Below are positions 1 to 11,560 of a stretch of DNA of 64,000 nt, piece after piece. Made by a program: the position numbers and the translations under genes. This DNA is from Sipunculus nudus (Eukaryota > Annelida > Sipuncula > Golfingiida > Sipunculidae), in contig CM049321.1 of assembly GCA_026874595.1 (NCBI GenBank), positions 13,535,479 through 13,599,478 of the forward strand, read 5' to 3'. The notes under the pieces were generated by a model. It saw only the letters and a list, made by a program, of their open reading frames with translations. It did not search any database and had not been told where the DNA came from. The stretch's first letter is position 1; every line of letters starts with the position of its first letter.

Positions 1-345
1 AGGTTTGGAATGAAAGGTCTAGCTTGAAATGTGTCCACAACCTATTCAAAGAAGTTGATCCTGTGACCCTGACCTTTGACCTTGTGACCTCAACATCTAT
101 AGGATTCTTCTCCCACTTAGTAGGTGAGCTATATGTGAAAGATCAAAGAATTGGGATGAAAGGTTTGGCTTAAAATGCATCCTGAGGCTTTTCAAAGAAG
201 TTGGTTCTGTGACCTTGACCTTTGACCTTGTGACCTCAAAATAATTATGGTTCTTCACCTGTTGGTAGGAGAGCTGTATGTGAAAGATGGAAGGTTTAGG
301 ATGAAAATTTTGGCTAAAAGAATTATTTCTGGGGGGTGCAAACAC
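1..345. repeat. GTGACCTTGACC-type dispersed repeat, about two units
   Basis: Two diverged units of about 145 bp share a 'tgaaaggt..ggcttaaaatg' start, a 'ttcaaagaagttg' middle and a 'gtgaccttgacctttgacc' core. The reverse complement of the same family appears at about 41760-42060 inside KPNB1 intron 2 (the 'acctttcatctttcacatatgg' and 'aggtcaaggccactgacc' segments). Open frames here are short and I see no protein. It reads as part of a non-autonomous interspersed element rather than a gene. Confidence 0.6.
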
Positions 346-575
346 ACCCTATAACTTCGAGAATATAGGTCGCAGTGACCTAATTTTAGGTTTGCAAGGA
401 GATCTTTTAGAACCTCTAAGACTGCATAGGGTTCATGGCCCTAGCCCCTATGGTTATGATTTGTGCCCTGCTAACGGACGGACGGCCGGCCGTCCGGCCG
501 GACGGACAGACGGAAGGACGCCGGACAAAGACCCATCGCTATAGCCCAGCATGACTGAAAGTCAGCTGAGCTAAT
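315..575. mobile_element. Element end module with GACGGACGG tract and AGCTGAGCT end
   Basis: The stretch runs from 'attatttctggggggtgc' through 'gatttgtgccctgctaacgg', then a (GACGGACGG/CCGTCCGG)-rich tract near 474-520, and ends with 'gactgaaagtcagctgagct'. The same order of modules recurs in the tandem array at 31280-32660, and the hairpin end recurs at 9359-9387 and 45031-45059. It appears to be one end of the same broad element superfamily, without coding capacity. Confidence 0.55.
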
Positions 576-714
576 AAAAACTATACGTTCCTGCAAATAT
601 AATGAAATTTTAAAAGTATACATGCATAAACTGAACACACACAATCTTGACATGATGCCAGGAAGGCTGTTGGACGGGAATACCTTGTAAAACAGGTCAC
701 GCGAAGGGGGAATT

Positions 715-815
715 CTGCGAAAACGCGCGCGTTTCCGCGCAAATGGAAAAGCTCAATTCAGCGCGATTTTTTCAGCGCGCGGAAACGCGCGCGTTTCCGC
801 GCGCATGGAAAAGGG
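715..815. repeat. CpG-rich block with a perfect 30-bp palindrome
   Basis: Positions 775-804 form a perfect palindrome built from GCGCGC arms around GGAAACGCGCGCGTTTCC. A half copy of the same motif lies about 55 bp upstream, at 720-740. The surroundings are AT-rich, so this is a sharp local change in composition. Alternating CG could adopt a cruciform or Z-like form, but no function is visible. Confidence 0.75.
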
Positions 816-1635
816 GCCTTAACGGGGCAAATCACACTGCTGTTCATAAATATCCTCAACTTATGAATAAGATAGTTATAAACTGTTGTTAACTTAATAA
901 TCTATATGTTAATGATTAAAACAGAAATATGAAAAATGAAAATTAATCACTAATAAATAGGAAAGAATATAAATAAAATAAGAGATGAAACAGCTCAACG
1001 CGCTGCGGGCGCCGCCCTCTGGATCCGCCACTGTGGGGGATGACTCGCTGGGGTGGGAGGGCATTTTAATTAGGACAATTTTTTTAATAAACACCCACAC
1101 AAACACATAAAATCCGAGAAGTTCTACAATCAGTGTAATACATGAAATAAAGAGGCCTCACACATGTTAAGTGTCAGCATCAAACAATGAAACAAACGAA
1201 CAGCGCTGTCCAAAACACAATTGGGATTAATGGATTTTCTGCACATTCTAAAATGTCCATCATTTAAGCATCAGCTGCTCACCGGACGAGTGTCATGACC
1301 GACGGGTCTCTTGGAATATTACAATACACCTTGGAACTAAGAAAGACACTCATCCAACTATTAATAAATATCAGTAAAATAAGTCTAGTTTTGAAGTATA
1401 TATGTGATAAATACAAAATCAGGTGTCCCCTGAAGAGTCTTAATTAAAACTACCAAGCACATGTATAAGTACAAAGCACATTTGACTTTTGTGTTTAGGT
1501 ACAAGAATCAAGTACAAGTATCAGACTGAAAACGACCAGAGTATAATGAACAGAGCATTATTGTATGAATGTCTGAAACCCTCTTAACGGTCAAACATAG
1601 ACCAATTAAATACAGCATGCAGATGGTTACGCCCC

Positions 1636-1935
1636 CCACTCAGCGGTTATACACTGCAGTCGTACCAATCTCCTGTCTCGTAACCGCTGCTTTGTACAGG
1701 AAGGTTCTCTGGGTTCGAACACCTGGGATTGTGCAGTGCAAAGAATTGTAATCAGACCAATGTTTAAAATTTGGAGCTGGATGCACAATGGGATACAACG
1801 CTCTCATTGGTCTGATTAGAATTCTTTGCTCTGTGCCGACCCTGTTGTTCGAACCCAGAGCACCTTGGAATGCAAAGCAGCGGTTACACAAGAGGGGAAC
1901 TGGGACGACTGCTTTGTATATCGAGCGCATGAGGA
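1636..1935. mobile_element. Foldback MITE-like element, copy 1
   Basis: The two halves are imperfect inverted repeats about 130 bp long. The left arm reads 'aaccgctgctttgtacagg..ctctgggttcgaac..aattgtaatcagaccaatg'; the right arm carries the reverse complement, ending 'caaagcagcggttac'. The overlapping open frames on both strands are a by-product of this symmetry. A related copy lies at 57850-58145 in KPNB1 intron 10. Confidence 0.65.
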
Positions 1936-2084
1936 GCGTAGAAGATCATGAAACGTTGACTTATTTGAAAATACATTGGATTGTACAACCAGTTATAATG
2001 ACTAATGAGAAGCACTCTCTTTGGCTCAGAAGATGGTGACTGCTACCACTCGATTGTCCACGTGCAATACAGCAAGATGATGGT

Positions 2085-2665
2085 GAAACTTTGACCAGTC
2101 AGAATACAGCATGATGGCAGTGAAAACATTAATAAGTTAAAACATAGCATGGTGAGGGTGTAATCATTAGTAGGTTAAAATACAGCAAGATTACCGTGAA
2201 ACCATGAGAAGTTAAAATATGGCATGAGGGTTAAAACATGAATAGGTTAGAACACAGCAAGCTGATGGTTAAAACACGAGTAGGTTTAAATACAGCAAGA
2301 TGATGGTAAAAACATGAGTAGGTTAAAACACAGCAAGATGATAGTAAAAACATGAGTACGTTAAAATACAGCAAGATGATAGTAAAAACATGAGTACGTT
2401 AAAATACAGCAAGATGATAGTAAAAACACGAGTATGTTAATTTACTGCAAGATGATGGTGAAAACATAAGTAGGTTAAACACAGCAAGATGATGGTGAAA
2501 ACATGAGTAGGTTAAAATACAGCAAGATGATGATGAAAACATGAGTAGGTTAAAATACAGCAAGATGATGGTAAAAACATAAGTAGGTTAAAATACAGCA
2601 TGGTATTGAAAACATGAGTTAGTTAAAACCCAGGAAGATGATGGTGAAACTATGGATAAGTTAAA
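2085..2665. repeat. 38-bp minisatellite, about 15 copies
   Basis: Head-to-tail units have a consensus close to 'aagatgatggtgaaaacatg' followed by 'agtaggttaaaatacagc'. Copies vary by substitutions (ggtg/agta) and small indels, and the ends are more decayed. There is no unique spacer between units, so it is not a CRISPR-like array. Confidence 0.85.
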
Positions 2666-3119
2666 GTTAACATGATGATGGATGCTTTTTGTTGTTTAAA
2701 TTCAAACTTTGAAAGCAAAATTTAAAATGGCACTTAAGTTATTAAGATTATGTTACTTTTGCCTGGAGATGTTTTCATATTTTACCTTGTTAACACAGTT
2801 CACATTTTTAACAGCCGTCTCAGCCTCTTTTTTTATAAATCAGTGTCAAAAGGCTCACAAAAAAAGGGGTTAGTCACAGCTACACACACTTCTTCTTAAG
2901 TCTTCAAACCACAATTTTCATATAACATTTTCCACAACGCTGAGAATAGAAAGTATTGCTCAAGTGTGTGATCACTAATCTTGTGAAGTCCTTATGGTAT
3001 TCCCATATATAATATATATGAGAAAGGTTATCCCTTGTATGGATGTAGGCCTCAAAAATGCTAGAATCAGAGATATGTAATTTGCATTACTGTCCAAGCC
3101 TTAAAGGTTACTCTTCCAA

Positions 3120-3890
3120 TATATAAATTATAATTCGTGAATGTCTCACTTTTAAGGAAAAAGTTTTATCAATTCCTCACATGACATCGGTTTGACGCAA
3201 TCATATCTTGTATTTTTTTTCTTTGTATGGTTCAACAGTTTATTTTTTTAAACTGATATATAAGGCCAAAAATTAGGTATGGTTCTCAGGCACTGCCAGC
3301 TTCAATTTTAATCCCCCGCATCAACAATTTTGATTAAAATAATACAATTTTTAGAAAATTTCCTTTGTTATGAAGTGCTTTTACATGTATAACCAAAAAT
3401 ATCTGTTACTTTCAAGCTTTTCTCTGATCATATCACATTTTAACATTTCTATCCAAACATACAAAAAATGTTAAAAAATCGTCTGCCCACATTGATTAAT
3501 GAAAGAATGTGCCTGAGAACCAAACCTTATTTTTTTTTGCAGAAATTATAGTTTTTGAATGTCTTATTAAGTTGCAACAATTCCTCACATGACATGGGTT
3601 TGCCAAAATCATATCTTGCAATTTTTTCTTTGTAAGGTTCAACAGGTTATTTCTTTTAACTGATATTTAAATTATGGTTTGTGAAGGTCTAATTTTAATA
3701 AAAAGTTGCAAAAAACCTCACATGACATGGATTGCCACAATCATATCTTGCAAATTATTTTCTTTATATGGTTCAACATGTAATTTCTTTTAAGTAATAT
3801 ATAAATTATCGTTTTTGAATGTCTAATTTTAACGAAAAAGTTGCAACAATTTCGCAAATGACAAGGGTTTGCCACAATCATATCTTGCAG
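3120..3890 (-). repeat. Decayed tandem copies of the 3' end of the zinc-finger gene
   Basis: About four units of roughly 125 bp share 'tgacatgggtttgccacaat', 'catatcttgca', 'ttctttgtatggttcaaca' and 'ggttatttcttttaactgat'. The last unit (about 3806-3930) is the real gene end: on the minus strand it encodes the final residues ([10 protein letters not shown]) and the TGA at 3878-3880. The other units retain the 'aatcatatcttgca' block, i.e. the stop codon and last codons, and have lost an open frame. A MITE at 3276-3526 interrupts the first unit. Confidence 0.75.
3276..3526. mobile_element. MITE with GGTATGGTTCTCAGGCAC inverted ends, copy 1
   Basis: The left end GGTATGGTTCTCAGGCAC is mirrored by GTGCCTGAGAACCAAACC at the right end, 251 bp in all, AT-rich and non-coding. 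A second element with the same termini lies at 10065-10353. Flanks match the internal boundary of the zinc-finger tail repeat, so this copy inserted after that repeat had formed. Confidence 0.75.
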
Positions 3891-6340
3891 CGGTTTTTCT
3901 TGATATGGACCAGCAGGTTATTTCTTTTCATGAAGAATTTGCCACAGTCCACACATGAGAAAGGTTTTTCTCCAGTGTGTGTCCTCATGTGATCTTTCAG
4001 GGTATGTCCTTGAGTGAAACATTTGCCGCACAGGTCACATATGTAAGGTTTTTCACCAGTATGTGACCTCCTGTGGCAACGCAGAGTACTTTGCTTGCCA
4101 AAACTTTTGCCACATTGGTCACAGGAAAAAGGTTTTTCTCCGGTGTGGACTCTCAAATGAGATCTGTAACTGCCTGAACTGGAAAAACCTTTGTCACAAT
4201 GCTCGCATTTGTAGGGTTTTTCACCAGTGTGTATCCTCATGTGGCTGATAAGCCCAGACTTTTGAGTGAAACTTTTGCCGCAATGTTCACAAGAAAATGA
4301 TCTCTCTCCGGTGTGAATCATGATATGGGTCTTTAACCCAGTTTGGTTCTTGTAACATTTGTCACATTGTTCACACTTGTATGGTTTTTCCTCTGAATGC
4401 GAATTCATGTGTGACGTCAAGAACCATCTGGTCACAAAACGTTTGTCGCAAATTTCACATTTGAATGGCTTACCACCAGTGTGGATCCTTAAATGTTTTG
4501 TCAGGTCTGATTTTACACAGAAACACTGACCACAGTACTCACATTTGAATACATTGCTTGCACTGTACTTCTTCAGATGGTTATTCAAGGTGCACTGAGA
4601 CACGTAACCATTCCCACAGTGTTCACACACAAATGGTTTTTCTCCTGTGTGTGACCTCTGGTGTGCGACCAAGTCAAGTTGCAAAAGAAAACTTTTGTCA
4701 CAAATATCACATTTATATGGTTTATCTTCAACGTGTGTCCTCATGTGAATCTTCAAATAACTCATACATGTGAAAGATTTACCACAACAGTCACAGACAA
4801 AGGTTTTTTCTCCAGTGTGTGTGATCATATGAGCTTTGAGACGACACTGTTGGGAAAAACATTTTCCACACTGTGCACATTTAAATGGTTTTTCTCCTGT
4901 GTGTTTACGTACATGGATTTTCAGATTTTCACGCTGTGTAAAACTGTTCCCACAATATTCACAAACATATGGTTTTTCTTGTGTGTGTGTTCTGATGTGT
5001 ATTGTCAGGTTACTTCTGTACTGAAAACGTTTCCCACATTCAATACATTCAAATGGTCTTTCACCAGTATGTATCTTCATATGCTTCTTCAGTGAGCCCT
5101 TTTCTGTGAAGCAATTCCCACACTGCTCACATGTATATGGCTTTTCCCCATTATGTATTCTAATGTGATTTTTTAAACCGTTTCCTGTAGTGAAACTTTT
5201 ATTACACAATTCACATATATACTGCTTTTTCTCTCTTTTTCTGTTTGTCTGTATTTTACTGTTAGCATTCGTCTTTCCATTTTTATTAGCTTTATTTCCT
5301 CTGACTATATTACCAACATTATCAGCACCTGTGTCAATTCCATCAACCAAACCATTATGCATCATACTTTCCATAAATGCTGCATCCAAAGAAGCACTCA
5401 CTCCAACGACTGGGTAAAGAACATCAACTGGATTAGAAGCTACATCTTCACCTATTCTGTAAGGTATAGTGATAGACTTTTGGGCACTATGAGGAGAAGC
5501 TGTGTCTTCTTCCACTGGACATTCCATCTTTATGAAATCATGATTTAAATTTTCACTTAATCTTTTCCGTAACATAGCTGTTATGTCAGCGCCATCAAAA
5601 AAGCCTGTTGCTTCTCCAATTGGGTATTCCTTCTTTATTGTTAGATGAAGTTCCTGTTCTGAATGTTGATCCTCTTCTGGATGTTGTTCCTGTTCTGGAT
5701 GTTGTTCCTCTTCTGGATGTGGTACTTCATCTGAATCACCAGGTACAACTCTAGCTGTAGCCATAACATTTTCTTTTTCAGTTTGTGGATTGCATATCTT
5801 ATATAGTGAGTAGCTGGCAGTGTTCTCTTCTCTAGAAGGACTTTCTCCTTCCAACTGAATGGCACTCTGACCAGGTTCTTTACAAGGTTTATCCACTGAT
5901 GGCATTTTGGAGGTCAAAACATATTCTCTCTCTTGTGTGTTGGGATCACAAGTTCCATCCCTTATCACATTGTCCCCTAAGCTTTCTTCTGAGTGTTCTG
6001 TTTTAATAAGATTTGAATCAAATGCTTCATAAGATTCATCAGATCTCTGAGGTTGTATTGTAATCATATTTGCACTTTCTCCATTAAAAATGTCAGATCC
6101 TGAAGTACCCTTCTGTATGTTATCAATATTATCCTCAGACCTACATAAAATCTCAGATTTCACAAACCCTGCACTACATAACTGGGACATATGTGTATCT
6201 ACATCTTCCTCCGTCTCTGAATCCTCATTTCCTTCAATATTGTGATATACTGAAGATCCTAGATTTGGAGGATCCATTGGCTCCTGCTCCCTTTTAACAT
6301 ACAGCTCCAGGTCAGGTGTCACTGATGAACTTGGTTCCAT
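3878..6340 (-). CDS. C2H2 zinc-finger protein, 16 tandem fingers
   Basis: An 820-residue nuclear DNA-binding protein, inferred from its family, probably a transcriptional regulator with unknown targets. The first ~365 residues are acidic and disordered-looking, with a short HPEEEQ-type repeat (about four units, encoded near 5650-5720), and contain no recognisable KRAB, SCAN or ZAD domain. Residues about 370-815 hold 16 C2H2 fingers with TGEKP-type linkers. Finger 8 has Tyr in place of the second zinc-binding His (NNHLKKY), so it may not fold normally. The last finger ends H-x5-C rather than H-x3-H. The start is the first Met after a likely 3' splice site at 6356/6357 (minus strand), so at least one 5' non-coding exon probably lies upstream. 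Orthology to a named gene cannot be assigned. Confidence 0.93.
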   Translation of the reverse strand: MEPSSSVTPDLELYVKREQEPMDPPNLGSSVYHNIEGNEDSETEEDVDTHMSQLCSAGFVKSEILCRSEDNIDNIQKGTSGSDIFNGESANMITIQPQRSDESYEAFDSNLIKTEHSEESLGDNVIRDGTCDPNTQEREYVLTSKMPSVDKPCKEPGQSAIQLEGESPSREENTASYSLYKICNPQTEKENVMATARVVPGDSDEVPHPEEEQHPEQEQHPEEDQHSEQELHLTIKKEYPIGEATGFFDGADITAMLRKRLSENLNHDFIKMECPVEEDTASPHSAQKSITIPYRIGEDVASNPVDVLYPVVGVSASLDAAFMESMMHNGLVDGIDTGADNVGNIVRGNKANKNGKTNANSKIQTNRKREKKQYICELCNKSFTTGNGLKNHIRIHNGEKPYTCEQCGNCFTEKGSLKKHMKIHTGERPFECIECGKRFQYRSNLTIHIRTHTQEKPYVCEYCGNSFTQRENLKIHVRKHTGEKPFKCAQCGKCFSQQCRLKAHMITHTGEKTFVCDCCGKSFTCMSYLKIHMRTHVEDKPYKCDICDKSFLLQLDLVAHQRSHTGEKPFVCEHCGNGYVSQCTLNNHLKKYSASNVFKCEYCGQCFCVKSDLTKHLRIHTGGKPFKCEICDKRFVTRWFLTSHMNSHSEEKPYKCEQCDKCYKNQTGLKTHIMIHTGERSFSCEHCGKSFTQKSGLISHMRIHTGEKPYKCEHCDKGFSSSGSYRSHLRVHTGEKPFSCDQCGKSFGKQSTLRCHRRSHTGEKPYICDLCGKCFTQGHTLKDHMRTHTGEKPFSCVDCGKFFMKRNNLLVHIKKNRCKI

Positions 6341-6358
6341 CCCAATCTATTACCCTCT
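6341..6358 (-). other. Likely 5' UTR and 3' splice site of the zinc-finger gene
   Basis: On the minus strand the sequence reads 'ttaattacag|agggtaatag' and then 16-18 bases later the ATG. A pyrimidine-containing stretch and AG precede the start, which is typical for such genes where the whole coding region sits in the last exon. The upstream exon could not be located. Confidence 0.5.
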
Positions 6359-6433
6359 GTAATTAAATCAAATGAAAAATAATATATAAATGTCAAGCAT
6401 AAACAAGAACATATATCAAATTCATCATATTAA

Positions 6434-6718
6434 TGTCCCCTGTCTCCTTTTTTTTTGTCCCCTGCTTGCCCTATTGATATGTTTTAGTTTTTTTGTCCCC
6501 TGAAGATGTCTCCACATGTCCTAATTTTGGTTGTGAAATAGAAAAAAAATTCATTTTTTGTTTGTTTTGGAGCTGGTGAGAATTTATTTCCAGACAGACA
6601 CTCCAAAACCTGAGAACAATCACTGACCTAAATTTAAATGAAATTGGATAATATTTATGAAGATGTGATGGACGGACAGACAGCAAACAGACAAACCCAA
6701 TCAATGTCCCCCTTTCCA
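6434..6718 (-). mobile_element. TGTCCCC-type non-coding element, copy 1
   Basis: The segment has 'aatgtcccctgtctcc' at one side, an internal 'ggagctggtgagaattta' and 'gatggacggacagacag', and 'aatgtccccctttcc' at the other. The inverse complement of this layout, including 'caccagctccaaaacaaaac' and 'ctgtccgtccgtc', is present at 55272-55550. No coding region is seen. Confidence 0.5.
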
Positions 6719-7214
6719 AGAAAGCCGGAGATAATATTCAAGCATAAACAAGAACATACATAAAAAATTTACTTGAGATTAATTCTGCATTGAGTTACAC
6801 CTTTTGATCATTACCAGTTCTATTGACATGAAATATCACTGCAGGCAAGAAAGAGAATTTGGAACCCTTCGTACTTGAACAGCAAGATTTACAGGACGTT
6901 GGGGCTGCAATCTCAGTGTGGAGTAAAAATACAAGAGTTAAATTTACCTGATGTAAAATAGCACAGGTAAAATACCAGAAGTACAGAGTACCAGAGGTTA
7001 AGATGAAAGAGGTAAAATGCAAGATTTGTCACCTATTACTGTGGGTTTAATGATCTATTTACTGTGTAGAATACATAAATTATCGTTAATTGAAACATAG
7101 ATCAATGTTGCTTTTTTAATTAGCAGTAAGTGACCAAAATCCTCTAAGACAAATAAGCGCTCTTTAATCTCAACTTTTGTTGTGACAATACATTATCCCT
7201 TCCCAATTCTATAG
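6719..7214. other. AT-rich intergenic stretch
   Basis: I see no credible coding region, RNA gene or repeat here beyond simple AT-rich sequence. A short stretch near 6955-7020 repeats 'ggtaaaat.ccagaagtac' loosely. Confidence 0.5.
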
Positions 7215-9387
7215 AAACAAGGGACCCATGGGTCACTTTTAATGCAGTACATATTCATACTGGTATTCAAATACATTTGCAAAGTATTCACACCATGTCT
7301 AGTATTTATTCAGTTTTAGCCAAACAATGATGTTGAGAATCCAGAATATACAAAATTCACAAATTTAAATAATGATCATAAGTACCTGGTTTTATGGTTT
7401 TTATTTATATTAAAAAAAATAAATGTAATATATTCACTTTTGACTACTTTCACATCAATCTACACACTAGACACAGTAGGAATCTAGATTAATATTATCA
7501 ACTGCGTCTTTGTCTATCATTAATTTCCTTCATATGATAATGATTAGTAATGAATAATATGATTTATTTTTTTTTATCATTAAAGTTTAACTGAAAAAAA
7601 ACATAGGTGACTGCATGGTGTTATTTGGAACAACATTGACATTCTATCCATCCATACAAGATTCTTACATCATCAGTAACTGCAAGTTAATTTTCTGTTA
7701 CTCATCAACTAACAAATTCCTTTTCTATTAATTTTTATTTAATTTATTATAAAAACCCAATACAAAATTATTAATTTATTGTTTATTGTTATGTTGTTTT
7801 TCAAAACAACTACTAGATGAGTTGGGTTGGACATCTGGATCAACTGTGGCTGGGCATTAGCTGCCTGGCTGTCCCAGTGTATGCTTCCCTCAAGCATGCA
7901 TAATCTGATGAAAGGTCAACAAGGTCAACATACAGGTGACTGAAAAGGGGCTGGATTGAGCCTGGGTCTGACATGGTCTCATAAAAACATTAATAAAAGC
8001 TGCAATATTTGGCCAGTTTCCTTCAGCTTTCTAAACTACAAAGATGAAATCCTTATGTGTGCATGATATGAAAATTATATCAACAGTGCTCTCAGGAAAC
8101 AAACTTGCCATGGTCAAACATGGGCAAAATTTAAGGCACTTATTTTATATTTATACTAATAACTTATAAAATTTGAAAAATTCAGAACTAATTTTTGGTA
8201 TTCAATTGAATCTTGATTAAATAATGTTACATCCCGGGCAAAAAATCTCTAGCTTCAGCAATCCTCTTGTTAAGGGAGTAAATATATTTCTTGATTTTTT
8301 ACAAAGTGCATTATGTTTGGGCCAATAACTTCTAACAATTACGCAATACTGACATCATTTCTGGCATGTGCATAGCGAATGTATAGAAAAATATGTATAT
8401 TATATATGATCAAAGTCAGATCAGTGGTTTTGATATTAGGCAGTCTTATAGTGTAACAATGGGTTTTTAATGGAAAAATGAAGTTTTTCATTAATATTTC
8501 GAAGGAATTAAGTCCTAGTGATCAAATTCTTGGCATGGTAGGGGATTTTGGAGACATCTAACTGTATGCCAAATTTAAGGAACTTAGAGCTGAAGCTGGG
8601 GAGCTGAGCTCTAGCAAACTGCATAACACTAGCTTGATGTAAACAAGATGTGACATGGTGCTTGAAAACTTGAATAAAATCTACAGTTTTTGATCTTCTG
8701 GTTTCAAATTTTTGGTGTTAACAGACAAAATGCTAACAAAAACATGCTGTGAAAATTAACTCTACAGTACTTACAGGAAAAAAACGTGCCAATGTCAAAC
8801 TTGGGCATAATTTAAGTTACCAATTTTATATTTTTGCCAATATTTAAAAAATTTAACAGATTTTGATCTAATTTTTGGTATACAATTAAATTTTGATCAA
8901 TTAAAGTTGTATTACAGAAAAAAAGTCCCTACCTTTAACACTTTTGGTCTTAAGTGACCAAATATCTTTCCTAATTTTTTTACAAAGTCCATTATGTTTG
9001 GGCCCATAACTTTTTAAAATTAAATAAAACTGACTAAATTTCTGGCATGTAAATAGGAACTATATATAGAAATATTTATGGTAAATATGAAGAAAACCAG
9101 ATGAGTGGTTTTGATATTAGGCAGTCCTGAAGTGTAAAAATAGGTTTTTAATAAAAAATTGAGGTTTTTCCTTAATATCTCGAAGGAACGAAGTCTTATT
9201 GACCCAATTTTCAGCATGGTAGGAGATTTTGGGGACATCTAACTGTATGGCGAATTTCAGATTCGTAGGTCCAATTATGTCAAAACGTGCCAGTCTTACG
9301 GATGGACATCCGGATGGACGGACGGACAGACCGACGACGGACAATGGACCACTACTATAGCTCAGATGACTTATTGTCAGCTGAGCT
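7215..9387 (-). mobile_element. 2.2-kb interspersed element, copy 1
   Basis: One end is 'aaacaagggacccatgggtc' near 7215. The other is a 29-base hairpin at 9359-9387 (AGCTCAGATGAC / GTCAGCTGAGCT) preceded by a GGACGGACGG tract. The element is present in the opposite orientation at 45031-48714. Internally it contains two diverged units of about 630 bp (about 7980-8600 and 8640-9260), each with 'ggcagtc..gtgtaa', 'tcgaaggaa..aagtc' and 'catctaactgtatg'. There is no transposase. A terminal hairpin followed by CTAA would fit a Helitron-like 3' end, but this is uncertain. Confidence 0.75.
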
Positions 9388-10064
9388 AAAAATTATTCCT
9401 CTGATTATGGCCCATAAGGTAGTATTATATAATGAATATTTATTTATGCATATATATTTGTACAGTATTTGATCAAATACATCAAATATTGAGATCAAAT
9501 ACAATAAAAATACAAATATTATCATTTTGCATATCACAAATACAAACACAAATACAATTAAACACTTTGACTGTATTTAAATACAAATACAAACATGTAT
9601 TTGACCCCAACCCTGATTATGGAATTGACTTTAAATCTTGTACAAAACAGTTTCTGTAATGTAAGTAACACTTAACATTTAACATATCTTTATTTGCCTC
9701 TCGTAATGAAAACATGTTCATGTACCGTACTATGTTTTGTCATATGTTTTTGCATTAACAATCTGAGTAAAAAGGTACCTCAGCAAATTAAATTTTCCAG
9801 CTTTTTAGCATTTAGTATCGCTTCAGGTGCTTCAAATATGCATCAGTTCTGTTCCTTTAAGTGTGCACTGCCATTCTCTTTAAATTACCTGTCATCAATG
9901 GAAAATTTTATAAACTAGGTTACAATTACAAATTGTAATGTTGATAAATATCTTTTTTTATCAGAACATTCTAAAATAACTGAGGTTTCCCTTTTAATAT
10001 GTGTAAACAATTGACAGCAACCACAATGTCCCAAGACATGCATAAAATCAAAGAGCGTTATAAA
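9388..10064. other. AT-rich stretch without a visible gene
   Basis: From about 9440 to 9610 it is dominated by variants of 'caaatacaa', a loose low-complexity repeat. The rest shows no convincing exon or RNA. Confidence 0.45.
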
Positions 10065-10353
10065 AGTATGGTTTTCAGGCACTTTTTTTCAGAAATCAGT
10101 GCAGGCAGGCACTATTATATATTTGAACTTTTTTTGTATGTTTTGATAAAAATGTCATATGATCAGGGAGAAAGTTGAAAATAACATAATCTTATGACAG
10201 GTGATAAGCACTACATAAAAAATGAAATCATATCAATATTGTATTTTTTTAATCTTCTTGAAAGTTGAAAATCAAAATATAAATTTTTGATGTGGGGGGG
10301 GGGGGGGGGTGGGTGGGTTAAAATGACACGTGTGGTGCCTGAGAACCATACCT
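10065..10353. mobile_element. MITE with GGTATGG..CAGGCAC ends, copy 2
   Basis: The left end 'agtatggttttcaggcac' and the right end 'gtgcctgagaaccatacc' are inverted copies of each other and match the termini of the element at 3276-3526. A G-run (10294-10309) lies inside near the right end. No coding sequence. Confidence 0.72.
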
Positions 10354-10639
10354 TTTATTTTATTTGGCCAAACCCTCATCATGGTAAAGCATGGAAGTAT
10401 AACTTTAAGGAGAACCTACTGGGAGCACAGGGCCTTGGGAGATATTGCTTGTGTGTCTTGATGAGGACCCTCACACCCCTCCTCCTGAAATATAGTGTAT
10501 TCAAACTTTCAAAGTACGGGAAAAATCCATATGATGAGTTTAACAAGAATAAGGTTGATTTTTCAATGCAAAAACAGATATGTATTCCTTCCCTATGGGC
10601 CTTCCATCCCCAAATTTGAGGAAAAGAATACAGACTACT

Positions 10640-10880
10640 TCAAAAGTCACAGCATTCACAAATAGTTTCTATTCCTGCTGATTTGACCTTGAAGATGAAG
10701 GTCAAGGTCACTGGTATTTGATTGATTCATAGATATTGGTCAAATCATTTCAAGAGTCAATTAAATGAAAGTATTCTGGGTGGTTCAAAAGTTATAGCAG
10801 TCACAAATAATTTCTAATCCGGCTGATTTGGCCTTGCAGATGCAGGTCAAGGTCACCAGTTTTTGAACTTGTAAAAGAAC
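10640..10880. repeat. Two tandem units with GGTCAAGGTCA core
   Basis: Two units of about 140 bp share 'ttcaaaagt..agca..tcacaaat', 'ctgatttg.cctt' and 'aggtcaaggtcac'. The AGGTCAAGGTCA core resembles a nuclear-receptor half-site pair, but it lies within a repeat and is probably coincidental. Related to the GTGACCTTGACC repeats at 1-345. Confidence 0.5.
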
Positions 10881-11560
10881 TTGGTTGAAACAATTAAATA
10901 TGTGTATGCAAGATTTGAAATTTTATGGACTACATCAAAGATGCAGGAGCCTCTCATGATCATATATTTGTAAAACTATTTGTATTTCAACCATGTGGAA
11001 GTAATATGTGTTTTAAATACCCTTACCAAGATTACATGAAGCCCTGTAAAATATGAATAAGGAACAAAGTGGAGATGAGCTATTGTATAATAATACACAT
11101 TTAATTTATTAAATGAAATAAAATGCTGTTAAAAATTAGAATTGTATATTTTCAAATGAGCATAAACTATCTAATAAGTATATACCAGTATTGTACTCTG
11201 TAAAATATACTAATTGTGGCCTGAAACCATTTAATCATGCAACAAAAAGGTTATACCAGAGATATTTTTAATAAACAAAAAATTCTGTAAATGTAATTAA
11301 TAATTTAAAGATTAAATTCCAGGAAAGTTTGCCCCAATTCTTAACTGAGCAAACCAGTGGCAATGGTATGCATGGAAAGAGATATAAATATAATGCTCCA
11401 CACTTTTATTATAGCAACGCATCACACTGTGGGCACAATTAAAATATGTACTTTAATCATTGCAACCCCTTGTGATACAATACAAAATCCATATTGTAGC
11501 AAAAGTAAAGAATAAGAGTGAATTAAATTGAAAGATTATAACATTTATCTAGTTTATGCA
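10881..11560. other. AT-rich stretch without a visible gene
   Basis: Nothing could be supported here beyond AT-rich sequence with many stops in all frames. Confidence 0.45.

Noticed and set aside
4063-5548. Several plus-strand open frames
   Set aside because: All are antisense shadows of the zinc-finger coding exon.
10680-10860. Nuclear-receptor response elements (AGGTCAAGGTCA)
   Set aside because: They are part of a dispersed repeat family present at several sites, with no promoter nearby.
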